A stretch of 64,000 bases of DNA from positions 186,001-250,000 of the forward strand of contig NZ_FMVM01000003.1 in assembly GCF_900102085.1 (NCBI RefSeq), given 5' to 3'. This document shows positions 1 through 9,389 of this stretch, in pieces. This stretch comes from Paenibacillus polysaccharolyticus. Lineage in GTDB: Bacteria; Bacillota; Bacilli; Paenibacillales; Paenibacillaceae. Every line of letters begins with the position of its first letter. Within the stretch, counting starts at the first letter, position 1. The notes under the pieces were generated by a model. It ran no database searches. It was not told the origin of the DNA and saw nothing but the letters and a program-made list of their open reading frames with translations. The position numbers and the translations under genes are program-made.

Positions 1-1115
1 CACATGTAGTCAATAAAATTCAGGAACAAGTCGGCAATCTTACGCATATGTCTTCCTCCTTCACGGAACCTTACGTCAATGAAGTATTGGAACACTTGAT
101 TGAGTACGCTCCGAACAATATCGATGCCGGATGGATGCGGGATATTACCGGGTCTACGGCCAATGAGTGCGCAACTAAAATTGCCCAGAAGTATACAGGA
201 TCAACGGACATCATCAGCTTGTACCTTTCTCATCATGGACAGACCCAATTCGCAACGGGCATCTCAGGTAATGCCTTTAGACGCAAGCGTTTTCCTAATT
301 CGTCAGCGCCTAATGCGGTTCATGTACCCGCACCATATTGTTATCGTTGCCCGTTCAAAAGTGAAAGTAGCGAGTGCGGATATCAATGTGTTGAAGCGAT
401 ATCTGATGCTATAGAGTATGCCAGCTCAGGCTCGGTTGCTTGTATGATTATTGAGCCCATTCTCGGAAATGGCGGCAACATCGTTCCACCGTTAGGATAT
501 TTCAAGCGCCTTCGCCAATTATGTGATGAGAACAACATGCTTCTCATTGCTGATGAAGTTCAAACGGGTGTCGGACGTACGGGTACGATGTTTGCTAGCG
601 AATTATTTGATATCCAGCCCGACATGATTACACTTGCCAAAGGCCTTGGCGGTATCGGTGTACCTGTAGCTGCAGTTCTGATGCAATCTCGATTAAATGT
701 ACTGGAAAAACATGAGCATTCTTTTACCTCAGGCAGTAATCTCATCTCGGTCACCGCTGCCAAATCCACACTGGAAGTGGTCTCAGAACCGGGATTTCTG
801 GATGCGGTCAAACGAAAAGGAATTTTGCTTGGCGGACTGCTACACGAGCTCGCTCTTAAATATCCTAGCATCGGAGAAGCCCGCGGAGTGGGACTCATGT
901 GGGGACTTGAAATCGTGGGTGATCAAAATGAGCCAGATACTCCAAAAACCAATGCGATCATCGACCGTGCCTTTGAAGATCAACATTTGATTCTACGCAG
1001 TTCACGGTACGGCTTTGGCAACGTCGTTAAAGTACGCCCTTCTCTGACAACGACCGAAGACGAACTGGTTGAGATTGTCGATCGATTGGATTCTGTCCTC
1101 GCCAGCGTTCATTAA
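1..1115 (+). CDS. Class III PLP-dependent aminotransferase (5' end outside window)
   Basis: The reading frame is open from the first complete codon at base 3, so the gene starts upstream of the window and the ATG at 48 is internal. Counting from that internal Met, the PLP-domain motif LLIADEVQTGVGRTG lies near residues 165-179 and the Schiff-base lysine is in TLAKGLGG (about K198). The Cys-rich PYCYRCPF..ECGYQC segment is typical of the dialkylglycine decarboxylase / phospho-lyase side of the class III family. It would transfer an amino group to a 2-oxo acid or act as a PLP lyase; the substrate cannot be read. It heads a plus-strand set with a zinc dehydrogenase and a HAD phosphatase, suggesting one catabolic pathway for an amino alcohol or phosphorylated amine (inference). 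Confidence 0.9.
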   Translation, partial: HVVNKIQEQVGNLTHMSSSFTEPYVNEVLEHLIEYAPNNIDAGWMRDITGSTANECATKIAQKYTGSTDIISLYLSHHGQTQFATGISGNAFRRKRFPNSSAPNAVHVPAPYCYRCPFKSESSECGYQCVEAISDAIEYASSGSVACMIIEPILGNGGNIVPPLGYFKRLRQLCDENNMLLIADEVQTGVGRTGTMFASELFDIQPDMITLAKGLGGIGVPVAAVLMQSRLNVLEKHEHSFTSGSNLISVTAAKSTLEVVSEPGFLDAVKRKGILLGGLLHELALKYPSIGEARGVGLMWGLEIVGDQNEPDTPKTNAIIDRAFEDQHLILRSSRYGFGNVVKVRPSLTTTEDELVEIVDRLDSVLASVH

Positions 1116-1188
1116 TGATGGGAAGTTATTTTAGCATCAAAATGTAGTTTGAAAAAATGTAGTTCCTACAAAAAAAGGAGGTTCCATC

Positions 1189-2226
1189 ATGCTTGCATTA
1201 GTATATAAATCTGCATGGGATATCGCACTCGAGGAACGACCCGTTCCCGAAATTACCAGAGATAATCAGGTGCTTGTGCGTATACGGGCAACCGGGGTCT
1301 GTGGAACAGATTTAGGCATTGTTAGCGGAAAATATCATGCGATTCCTTCCGTCATTCTTGGACATGAATCCGCAGGTGAAGTAATTGCTGTCGGCTCCGC
1401 CGTCACCACTCTGCAACCAGGAGATCGTGTGGTCATCGACCCTACGTATTACTGTGGTCAATGCGAGATGTGCAGGACAGTAAGGCAGAACCACTGTACT
1501 CACAAGTCCGTTACGGAAACGGGAGTAAGTGCAGATGGCACGTTTACGGATTATTACGTGACAGAAGATCGCTTTTTATATCAATTAAAAGATCATGTTA
1601 GCTACGAAGAAGCCACTCTAACCGAGCCGCTAAGCTGTATGTTGACAGGCATTAACCAGATTCACTTGTTGCCGAATTTCAGAACGATTATTCTTGGTGC
1701 CGGGCCCATTGGCATCCTATACAGCTACGCACTCGCTTCCAAAGGCGTAACGGGAAGTCTTGTCGACATCTCCGAAGAACGCTTATCTATTGCAGGCTCC
1801 ATTGCACCAGACCGCTGGCAAGTTCATGCTTCCTTTGAGCAGGCGATCGCAGACATTGCCCCTGCAACCGGACAAGTCGATATGATTGTAGATACCACTG
1901 GTGTTGTAGGCACTCAAGTATTATCACAGCTTGCTAGTGGCGGCTATCTGATGCTGGTTGGTTTACGGGATGGGAATACGTCCTTTAACCCGAAGGAAGT
2001 TGTGGATCGCAGCCTGAAAATTATCGGCTCTATTGACTCCCTTGGAACGTTTGCTACCGCACATTATATGATTGAACAACAGATTATTCCTGCCAAAAAA
2101 ATTATAACCCATTCTTTTCCGCTGGAAGATTACGAAGAAGCATTCCGCACACTTGGATGCGATATACAGGGACGCACCTTACAAGCCTCCTCTCACGCCA
2201 TCAAGGTTGTACTGCAATCCAATTAA
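1189..2226 (+). CDS. Zinc-dependent medium-chain alcohol dehydrogenase
   Basis: A 345-residue MDR-family dehydrogenase. The catalytic-zinc ligands are visible as C38 (GVCGTD) with H59-E60 (GHE). The structural-zinc cysteines are C89, C92, C95 and C103. The Rossmann motif GAGPIG is at 170-175, so it should oxidise a secondary alcohol or polyol using NAD(P). It resembles the threonine/sorbitol dehydrogenase group; the exact substrate is unknown. The start follows a strong AAAGGAGG site about 7 bases before the ATG. It lies 73 bases after the aminotransferase on the same strand and is probably co-transcribed with it. Confidence 0.9.
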   Translation: MLALVYKSAWDIALEERPVPEITRDNQVLVRIRATGVCGTDLGIVSGKYHAIPSVILGHESAGEVIAVGSAVTTLQPGDRVVIDPTYYCGQCEMCRTVRQNHCTHKSVTETGVSADGTFTDYYVTEDRFLYQLKDHVSYEEATLTEPLSCMLTGINQIHLLPNFRTIILGAGPIGILYSYALASKGVTGSLVDISEERLSIAGSIAPDRWQVHASFEQAIADIAPATGQVDMIVDTTGVVGTQVLSQLASGGYLMLVGLRDGNTSFNPKEVVDRSLKIIGSIDSLGTFATAHYMIEQQIIPAKKIITHSFPLEDYEEAFRTLGCDIQGRTLQASSHAIKVVLQSN

Positions 2227-2311
2227 TTCGTTCTTCGTAGCTTGCTGGAATGCTGAATAAAAAGCAGTTACACTAAAACATATGAGACATCATTCAGAGG
2301 AGGAATGCAGC

Positions 2312-3067
2312 ATGACAGCAGATCAAGTGGCTGGACGTCTGGACAGGAATCAGATGCAGGATGAACATCGTCATCTTTCTATTCAAGGGGTCATTTTTGA
2401 TATGGATGGCGTTCTGATCGACAGTGAACCGATTTATTTCGAGATAGAGCGGAGTTCATTTGATCATTTTGGGGCAGCCGTGACGTTGAAAGAACATCAT
2501 TCTTTTGTCGGTGTCACGCTAGAATCCATGTGGCAACAAGTTATCGACAAATATCAGGTCAAGGTGCCGCTGGAAGAGATTCTTGCGTATCATCAACAGC
2601 ATGTCATGGAAAAGATGTTAGCTCATGCCAAGCTTGTGGCTATGCCTGGGGTAGAACGGTGGATTCGCTGGCTACATGAGCAACACATCCCGATTGCCGT
2701 TGCTTCCTCATCCCCTCGGGCACTCATTGATCTAATCATGGAGAAAACGGGATTGGGTGCGTTCTTTGATGTTCGCCTGACTGGTGAAGAGGTTGAACAC
2801 GGCAAACCGGCTCCGGATATTTTCCTGGCCGCAGCCGAGCGAATCGGTGTATCTCCGGCGAATTGTCTGGTTATAGAGGATTCACGCAACGGTGTTCAAG
2901 CCGCCAAAAGTGCAGGCATGCGTTGTATCGGATATCATAATCCGGGGTCGGGCAATCAGAATCTGTCCAAAGCAGATGTGCAAATTTCCAGCTATGATGA
3001 GCTGTGGACATTGAAAGATAAGCTGCCTTTTGAGAACGTAGCACCGGACTTACCAAGATCAGTTTAA
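2312..3067 (+). CDS. HAD-superfamily IA hydrolase (beta-phosphoglucomutase-like)
   Basis: A 251-residue HAD phosphatase. Motif I is FDMDGVLIDSE (nucleophile D30, D32), motif II is in ASSSPR (131-136), the motif III lysine is K165 in HGKPAPDIF, and the acidic pair E189-D190 is in VIEDSRNG. A cap follows motif I, as in the beta-phosphoglucomutase / sugar-phosphatase subgroup. I chose the ATG at 2312 because GAGGAGG sits 8-9 bases before it; the in-frame ATG at 2282 has no ribosome site. As last gene of the aminotransferase-dehydrogenase set it may dephosphorylate a pathway intermediate (inference). Confidence 0.88.
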   Translation: MTADQVAGRLDRNQMQDEHRHLSIQGVIFDMDGVLIDSEPIYFEIERSSFDHFGAAVTLKEHHSFVGVTLESMWQQVIDKYQVKVPLEEILAYHQQHVMEKMLAHAKLVAMPGVERWIRWLHEQHIPIAVASSSPRALIDLIMEKTGLGAFFDVRLTGEEVEHGKPAPDIFLAAAERIGVSPANCLVIEDSRNGVQAAKSAGMRCIGYHNPGSGNQNLSKADVQISSYDELWTLKDKLPFENVAPDLPRSV

Positions 3068-3090
3068 TATAGATTTTATCGGGAAAAACA

Positions 3091-3136
3091 AACGTGAAGC
3101 CGTTCCAATTCCTTCGAATTGAAACGGCTTCACGTT
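3091..3136. terminator. Convergent hairpin terminator
   Basis: A long inverted repeat (AACGTGAAGCCGTT / AACGGCTTCACGTT extended by CAATT/AATTG with one mismatch) lies between the plus-strand HAD gene and the minus-strand yjfB-like gene. The T-rich tail (TTTGTTTTT) is on the minus strand, so it mainly ends yjfB transcription. Confidence 0.75.
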
Positions 3137-3191
3137 GTGCTTGCTGCATGTTTTGTGAAACAAAACATCTTGATCTTCATCCCGAAAGGGA

Positions 3192-3374
3192 TTATACCGA
3201 AATATCAAGACTTCTTCCCAGATTGGGGTGAGGAGCTTGCGCCGACTTCAACATCTCGGCCATCTGCTGACCTTGCTGCTGTGCCATATCTTTGGTCATT
3301 GACATCACTTGCAGACTTGCCGCCTGAGCTAGCGAAGCCTGACTCTTGGCCATAGATAGTGCTGCGATATCCAT
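3192..3374 (-). CDS. yjfB: YjfB family putative motility protein
   Basis: A 60-residue protein starting MDIAALSM, with an Ala/Gln/Met-rich amphipathic middle and the ending HPNLGRSLDIS, the layout of the small YjfB family (known mainly from Bacillus, where yjfB is placed with motility genes). The molecular role is unknown. Several starts are possible (GTG 3383, ATG 3377, ATG 3374). I chose 3374 because family members begin MDI and AAAGGAG lies 8 bases upstream. The sigma-D-like promoter at 3423-3449 supports flagellar-regulon control. Confidence 0.8.
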   Translation of the reverse strand: MDIAALSMAKSQASLAQAASLQVMSMTKDMAQQQGQQMAEMLKSAQAPHPNLGRSLDISV

Positions 3375-3422
3375 CATGTGCACTCCTTTCGCCTTGTCTT
3401 ATTATTTCGTATACCTCTTCAT

Positions 3423-3449
3423 ATATCGGTCAAAGAAAGGCAAATGTTA
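3423..3449 (-). promoter_or_regulatory. Sigma-D-like (flagellar) promoter of yjfB
   Basis: On the minus strand TAAC-N15-ACCGATAT matches the sigma-D consensus TAAA-N15-GCCGATAT at 10 of 12 positions with exact spacing. Transcription would start near 3416, about 40 bases before the yjfB start. Confidence 0.65.
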
Positions 3450-3481
3450 TACGAGATCCAATAACGTATCAAAGTTATTCA

Positions 3482-3742
3482 TCAGTCAAGATATGTGAAT
3501 ATGCCATCTGTTTCTTTGGCTCTTAATGTAACTTTAACGCCCAACTGCTCTGGCTGGGGATATACCTTTTTGATATCTGCGATCATCTCTTTTACCATTG
3601 CTTCAAGCTGCTCAAGCGTGATGTCTTTAGATACCGTACGTATTTTCAACAGCTCATGTTTTTGAAAAGAGCCTCCTCCATCTTGCGTGTTTTCCTGTCC
3701 CCAAGCACTAAGTTCAAATTCCACTTTTATGCTCTCAGGCAT
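3482..3742 (-). CDS. Small protein of unknown function
   Basis: An 86-residue soluble acidic protein with no signal peptide or membrane segment. It starts MPESIKVEFELSAW; its second half looks helix-then-strand (LEQLEAMVKEMIADIKKVYP, then VKVTLRAKE). I do not recognise a family. The ATG at 3742 is preferred over 3769 because GGAGAGG lies just upstream of it. It sits between yjfB and a HAD phosphatase, all on the minus strand, and may be co-transcribed with the HAD gene 37 bases upstream. Confidence 0.6.
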   Translation of the reverse strand: MPESIKVEFELSAWGQENTQDGGGSFQKHELLKIRTVSKDITLEQLEAMVKEMIADIKKVYPQPEQLGVKVTLRAKETDGIFTYLD

Positions 3743-3779
3743 GTACTCACCTCTCCTCTCTGGTTCCATACAAGTAACC

Positions 3780-4640
3780 TTACGCCTCTATTAATCCATA
3801 TTTCACAAAACTATGATACAATCCATCTTCTTCCACGGAGCCCGTGATATCATCAGCAATGGCTTTCAGCCCAGGCTTCGCATTGCCCATCGCAATCCCT
3901 ACAGCACAGAACTCCAGCATCTCTGCATCATTCATGCCATCACCGATGGCCAGTGTATCTTCTCTCGACATTCCCAGATGCTCTAACAGATCAGCAATCG
4001 CAATCGCTTTGTGAATTCCTGGAATCATCAGCTCTCCACTACCTTCCCCGAAAACAGGTACCGTACACTGAATCACCTCAAACTTGCCTTCAAATTCCTG
4101 TTTGATTCGTTCAAACGGGACGACTGTACTTTCCAGAAAACAGACCTTATTTACGTCATCTTTATACAGATCGGCTTCGCCGTACGTTAATCCTGCGATA
4201 AACGGATGAGGTTTTGTTTCCTTTTTCTCCCGCGCAACTGGATCATTCTCGATATCGCCATAGATACGGCGTTCCAAATGGGATTGAAGATTACTGCTTG
4301 CGTACAATGCCGAGTTGGATTCAAGATAGAAATCAATGCCGTGTTCATTGAAGAAATCGACCATATGACGAACATCTTCTGCCGTTACTTTTTTATGATA
4401 TAACACGTCAGAACCATACTCCACGTATCCGCCGCCTGCTCCAATCAATCCGTCAAAGCCTACATCCCAGATCGAATCATAGATCTCAGCCTTAGAGCGG
4501 CCTGTGCATAAATACAGCAGATGTCCATTCTTACGCGCTTGTTTACAAGCCTCTTGAGCAGACAATGGGATATTACCGTCATCGTCTACCAACGTGCCAT
4601 CAATATCAATAAATACGATTTTTGGTTTTATGTTGCTCAT
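3780..4640 (-). CDS. HAD-superfamily IIB (Cof-type) sugar phosphatase
   Basis: A 286-residue Cof-type HAD hydrolase. The N-terminal motif is FIDIDGTLVDDDGN (nucleophile D12, D14), there is a central alpha/beta cap, and motif IV is AIGDGMNDAEML near the C-terminus. This family dephosphorylates sugar phosphates and related metabolites in the cytoplasm; the substrate cannot be assigned from sequence. The start follows a GGGGGA site. It is in line with the SMI1 and GNAT genes upstream, but nothing points to a shared pathway. Confidence 0.9.
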   Translation of the reverse strand: MSNIKPKIVFIDIDGTLVDDDGNIPLSAQEACKQARKNGHLLYLCTGRSKAEIYDSIWDVGFDGLIGAGGGYVEYGSDVLYHKKVTAEDVRHMVDFFNEHGIDFYLESNSALYASSNLQSHLERRIYGDIENDPVAREKKETKPHPFIAGLTYGEADLYKDDVNKVCFLESTVVPFERIKQEFEGKFEVIQCTVPVFGEGSGELMIPGIHKAIAIADLLEHLGMSREDTLAIGDGMNDAEMLEFCAVGIAMGNAKPGLKAIADDITGSVEEDGLYHSFVKYGLIEA

Positions 4641-4691
4641 CTGTTATTCCCCCAGTTGTATTCTCTGTCTGAAACCTTACGTTTTACTGTA

Positions 4692-5150
4692 CTAAGCGTT
4701 CCGAGGTGTTCGTTGATCAATCAACTTTTCTAGAAATTCGGCAAAAGAATCCGCATACACTTCAGGCTCTCCATTAAAGTAATCTAAACGCATCACCTTG
4801 AATTCTCCGCGTGCATCAGCCATTCTTGTATCGAAATAGTAATATTCATCCTCATCCGGGATAAACAATTCCAGCTTGCCTTCCTGCTTTGCCTGTTCAT
4901 CTGCCAGTCTGTAGATATAGAGAATGTCCGTATCCGTGTACTCTCTGTGCTCTGATGAAGTAATGGTTAGAATTCCTGTCCCGCTTAACATCGCTTGTCC
5001 ATAATTGAGAAGCCACCATCGGTAGGAAGGAGGCAATGAAAAACCCAGCTCCTGTTCAACCTCGACAATCCAGCTTTCTTGAACTTGATGGTTCGGGAAC
5101 CATTTTAACGCCTTTGTGTGGGCCAGTTTCTCAATCAGACTTGTGTACAT
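4692..5150 (-). CDS. SMI1/KNR4 family protein
   Basis: A 152-residue protein with the SMI1/KNR4 N-terminal pattern: a helix leading to the block VEQELGFSLPPSYRWWLLNY, then acidic strands. Bacterial members are often immunity proteins of polymorphic or contact-dependent toxins, or stand-alone regulators. No toxin gene is beside it. Its end is acidic, ending AEFLEKLIDQRTPRNA. Three more SMI1-like genes lie at 50.6-53.8 kb. Confidence 0.8.
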   Translation of the reverse strand: MYTSLIEKLAHTKALKWFPNHQVQESWIVEVEQELGFSLPPSYRWWLLNYGQAMLSGTGILTITSSEHREYTDTDILYIYRLADEQAKQEGKLELFIPDEDEYYYFDTRMADARGEFKVMRLDYFNGEPEVYADSFAEFLEKLIDQRTPRNA

Positions 5151-5167
5151 TCCTACATCTCTCCGAT

Positions 5168-5698
5168 CTAAATGTTGATGGGTTTATCCATATGCACGAT
5201 TTGCCATTCATTTTGCTCTTCCGTAATAAATGTAAACCCTTGACGCTCCCAGAAATTCACGGCTCCTGGCAGAAAACGATGGGTATGCAGATATAACGTT
5301 GTATACTGCATTTTAGTCACGGTCCGTTGCAGTTCTTGTACCAATCGTGAACCAATGCCATACCTTCGGTAAGCAGGATCAACGTAACATTTTACAATCT
5401 CAGCTGCGGTATGAGCCGAGTAACGACCTTCAATAACCTGAATTCGCCCATCATAAGGAACAATACCAATCGAACCGATAATACCTGCTTCATCCGATCG
5501 TGCAATCACAAAAACAGTATCATTCCGGTTCATGTAATATTCGTCGAACTGCTTAAAATCCTTAGGCAATACGCTATGATCCATCATCGGAAATACTTCA
5601 CTACGCACACGCATAGCAAAATCAATCGCTTCCTGAATCTCATAGGATCGAACAGGTCTTACTTCGGGCTTCACCTGATGTTCTGTCAACCATATCAC
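5168..5698 (-). CDS. GNAT family N-acetyltransferase
   Basis: About 176 residues with a GNAT fold: an internal strand block IGSIGIVPYDGRIQVI, the acetyl-CoA loop YRRYGIGSRLV (R/Q-x-x-G-x-G/A type), and a C-terminal strand NFWERQGFTFI. It should acetylate an amine using acetyl-CoA; the acceptor is unknown. The start is uncertain: the GTG at 5698 is close to its AAGGA site and the TTG at 5689 has better spacing. Confidence 0.85.
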   Translation of the reverse strand: MIWLTEHQVKPEVRPVRSYEIQEAIDFAMRVRSEVFPMMDHSVLPKDFKQFDEYYMNRNDTVFVIARSDEAGIIGSIGIVPYDGRIQVIEGRYSAHTAAEIVKCYVDPAYRRYGIGSRLVQELQRTVTKMQYTTLYLHTHRFLPGAVNFWERQGFTFITEEQNEWQIVHMDKPINI

Positions 5699-5887
5699 AT
5701 TCCTTATTTTCTTTTATAAAATACTTCTCTTCATCTTAACGAATTCTTATAAACCTATCAATTAGCGATATTCAAACCTATGAATCTATCTATACTCACG
5801 ACCAATTTGGAAGCAAGCCCGCGCATTTTCATAGATTCCGCATAGGATAAGGCGTGTCAGAATCCAATATGGAAAGGGGTAAAGCCG

Positions 5888-7048
5888 ATGTGGTTATGGT
5901 TAGGCATCTTGGCCGTTTTCATTTTGATCTCCACCTGGCTCACCCTTCGTTATATCGACCAAAGGGAAGCAAATACATTCGATCCTCACGCCCCCCATCA
6001 ACTGTTACTCAAGTTCAAAGAAGGTACAACCCCTGATCAGATGCACACCCTTCATCGAAAAACGAAATGCAAAGTCGCCGAAACCTATGAAGACCTCGGG
6101 TGGTACCGAATCGAATCTCGCAAAAAAATGCACAGGATGCTCAAGCAGTACAAGGATCATGATCTCATTGAACATGCACATCCCAACTATCTGGTTGAAG
6201 CTTCATTCATACCCAATGATCCCTTCTTCCCTTATCAATATAATCTCACCAAAATCAATGCACCTGCTGCATGGGATATCACTCAGAGTAACAGCTCGAT
6301 TAAAATTGCCATCATTGATACGGGTGTACAGTTGAATCATCCTGAACTTGCATCCAAGCTCTTGCCCGGTTACGATTACGTTGATTATGACAACATCCCT
6401 GAGGATGGAAATGGACATGGCACCCATGTTGCCGGTATCGCTGCTTCCATTACCAATAATGGTGTTGGGATTGCGGGCACAGCACCTCTCGCTTCCATCG
6501 TACCGCTTCGTGTGCTCGACAACAACGGCCAAGGGACGATTGGTAACGTGGGCAATGGGCTTGTTTTTGCAGCCAATAACGGCGTTCAAGTGATCAATCT
6601 GAGTCTGGGTGGACCGACAGGAGATGCTTTCCTTCAGGCTGCTGTTCAGTACGCATGGGATCGGGGAGCTGTCATTATTGCAGCAGCAGGTAATGACAAT
6701 ACGTCATTTCCGATTGTTCCAGCATCGTATGCTAACGTCATCGCTGTTGCATCCACCAACTCATCCGACCTGAAATCGAATTTCTCCAATTACGGTTCTT
6801 GGGTAGATATGGCTGCACCGGGTGATACTATTCTCTCCACGTACCTTGGTGGATCGTACGCTTATCTTAGTGGAACATCAATGGCCGCTCCGCAAGTTGC
6901 TGGCGTGGCTGCTTTACTCGCATCCCAAGGCAAAACGAACGCCCAAATTCGGGATGCCCTATGTTTCGCTTCAGACCCTGTATCGGGTTCAGGCATCTAT
7001 TGGACGTACGGGCGGCTGAATGCCAATCAAAGTGTGCAAGTCCCATAA
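5888..7048 (+). CDS. Subtilisin-like S8 serine protease with N-terminal membrane anchor
   Basis: A 386-residue S8 peptidase. Residues 1-20 form one hydrophobic helix without a clear cleavage site, so it is secreted or held at the membrane facing outward. Residues 35-105 look like an inhibitor propeptide (LLLKFKEGTTPDQMHTLH). The catalytic triad is D144 (IIDTGV), H177 (GHGTHVAG) and S331 (SGTSMAAPQ), with oxyanion N269 (AAAGND). It resembles the thermitase group. It begins after GGAAAGGGG and is flanked by opposite-strand genes, so it is monocistronic. Confidence 0.92.
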   Translation: MWLWLGILAVFILISTWLTLRYIDQREANTFDPHAPHQLLLKFKEGTTPDQMHTLHRKTKCKVAETYEDLGWYRIESRKKMHRMLKQYKDHDLIEHAHPNYLVEASFIPNDPFFPYQYNLTKINAPAAWDITQSNSSIKIAIIDTGVQLNHPELASKLLPGYDYVDYDNIPEDGNGHGTHVAGIAASITNNGVGIAGTAPLASIVPLRVLDNNGQGTIGNVGNGLVFAANNGVQVINLSLGGPTGDAFLQAAVQYAWDRGAVIIAAAGNDNTSFPIVPASYANVIAVASTNSSDLKSNFSNYGSWVDMAAPGDTILSTYLGGSYAYLSGTSMAAPQVAGVAALLASQGKTNAQIRDALCFASDPVSGSGIYWTYGRLNANQSVQVP

Positions 7049-7128
7049 AGATGCGTGTGTTCATTTACCGCTAACCTATTAGGTTGACCCTTATTGCCTT
7101 ATATTTCATCGTCATTATGCAAATAAAA

Positions 7129-7161
7129 CGATGGAGCTTCTACAAGATAGAAGCTCCATCG
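7129..7161. terminator. Bidirectional terminator between S8 protease and ridA-like pseudogene
   Basis: A perfect 14-bp stem (CGATGGAGCTTCTA / TAGAAGCTCCATCG) with a 5-base loop. The minus-strand side is followed by TTTTATTT and the plus-strand side by CATTTATAG. Confidence 0.85.
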
Positions 7162-7184
7162 CATTTATAGAAATGTATTTGGTT

Positions 7185-7583
7185 TTATAGTTTTGCAGCC
7201 CAAATTTCGATTTCAATCTTGATCTCAGGCAGACCTAACTCTGTAATATATCCAATCGTCATTGCAGGATAATCATGATCGAATAATTGCTCCCATTCGT
7301 TGTACAGGTAATCCCAGTCTATTTTCTCCGTTGCCCACACATTCACTTTTATAATATGTTCAGCATGCAAATCTTCGGATTGCATAACGATTTTGATATT
7401 GTGAAATGTATTGGTGACTTGTTCATTCAACGTATTCGGAAATTGACCATTCACATCTACGCCAACCTACCCTGATGTCACAAACAACTCTGCATTTCTC
7501 GGAATTTTTGTGATATGCGTATAATTCCCTACAGGGGATGGCATATTGGTTGGATTTTTTCTCGTAATTTTTTCATTTGTCAT
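7185..7583 (-). pseudogene. RidA/YjgF/UK114-family gene interrupted by an amber codon
   Basis: Read from ATG 7583 (GAGG about 8 bases upstream), the frame gives MTNEKITRKNPTNMPSPVGN, then a strand block ending LFVTSG, then TAG at 7467-7469 (codon 39), and continues in the same frame as VGVDVNGQFPNTLNEQ to 7185. Joined, it is a 132-codon RidA-type protein, normal length for this family of enamine/imine deaminases. Family members usually have Q at the stop position (SGQ), so a single CAG-to-TAG change explains it. The arginine that binds the carboxylate in true RidA is not obvious; the C-terminal block reads IKIEIEIWAAKL. The downstream part could restart at GTG 7454, giving 89 residues. Confidence 0.85.
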
Positions 7584-7851
7584 GTTCATTACCTCATCAT
7601 TCCTAAGATTTTTCTACGGTTTTTCATTATTTTGATCTCCATTTGGGCAGACTTGTCCCGTGTTTTGGATTCTAGAAAAATACCGCAGTGGAGTATCCAT
7701 ATCCTGAAGATATAAACGCAAGTGATTTTTTCTTCATGGCTGATGACTCCCCCTTCTTAGTTGACAAGATTTTCTACATTTATAAATTATAATAAAACCC
7801 ATAACACGAGTCAAACGGACGTCAAGCCATTGATTCCTTATAAAAACCAAA
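7584..7851. other. Gap without a supported gene
   Basis: About 270 bases, AT-rich, holding the ribosome site of the ridA-like gene. On the minus strand there is a short frame starting MKKKSLAFISSGYGYS near 7740 that stops after about 21 codons. It could be debris of a small upstream gene; I see no promoter worth naming. Confidence 0.4.
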
Positions 7852-7877
7852 AACAATCCCGTGCGAACGGGACTGTT
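7852..7877 (-). terminator. Terminator after the first bgl operon
   Basis: Minus-strand hairpin AACAGTCCCGT-TCGC-ACGGGATTGTT followed by TTTGGTTTTT, 7 bases after the GH1 stop codon. Confidence 0.88.
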
Positions 7878-7883
7878 CTTGGT

Positions 7884-9344
<1,461 letters not shown>

Positions 9345-9389
9345 TCATCATAGGCATTTATGATCCAGTTCAATCCGTTCAAGCACGTA

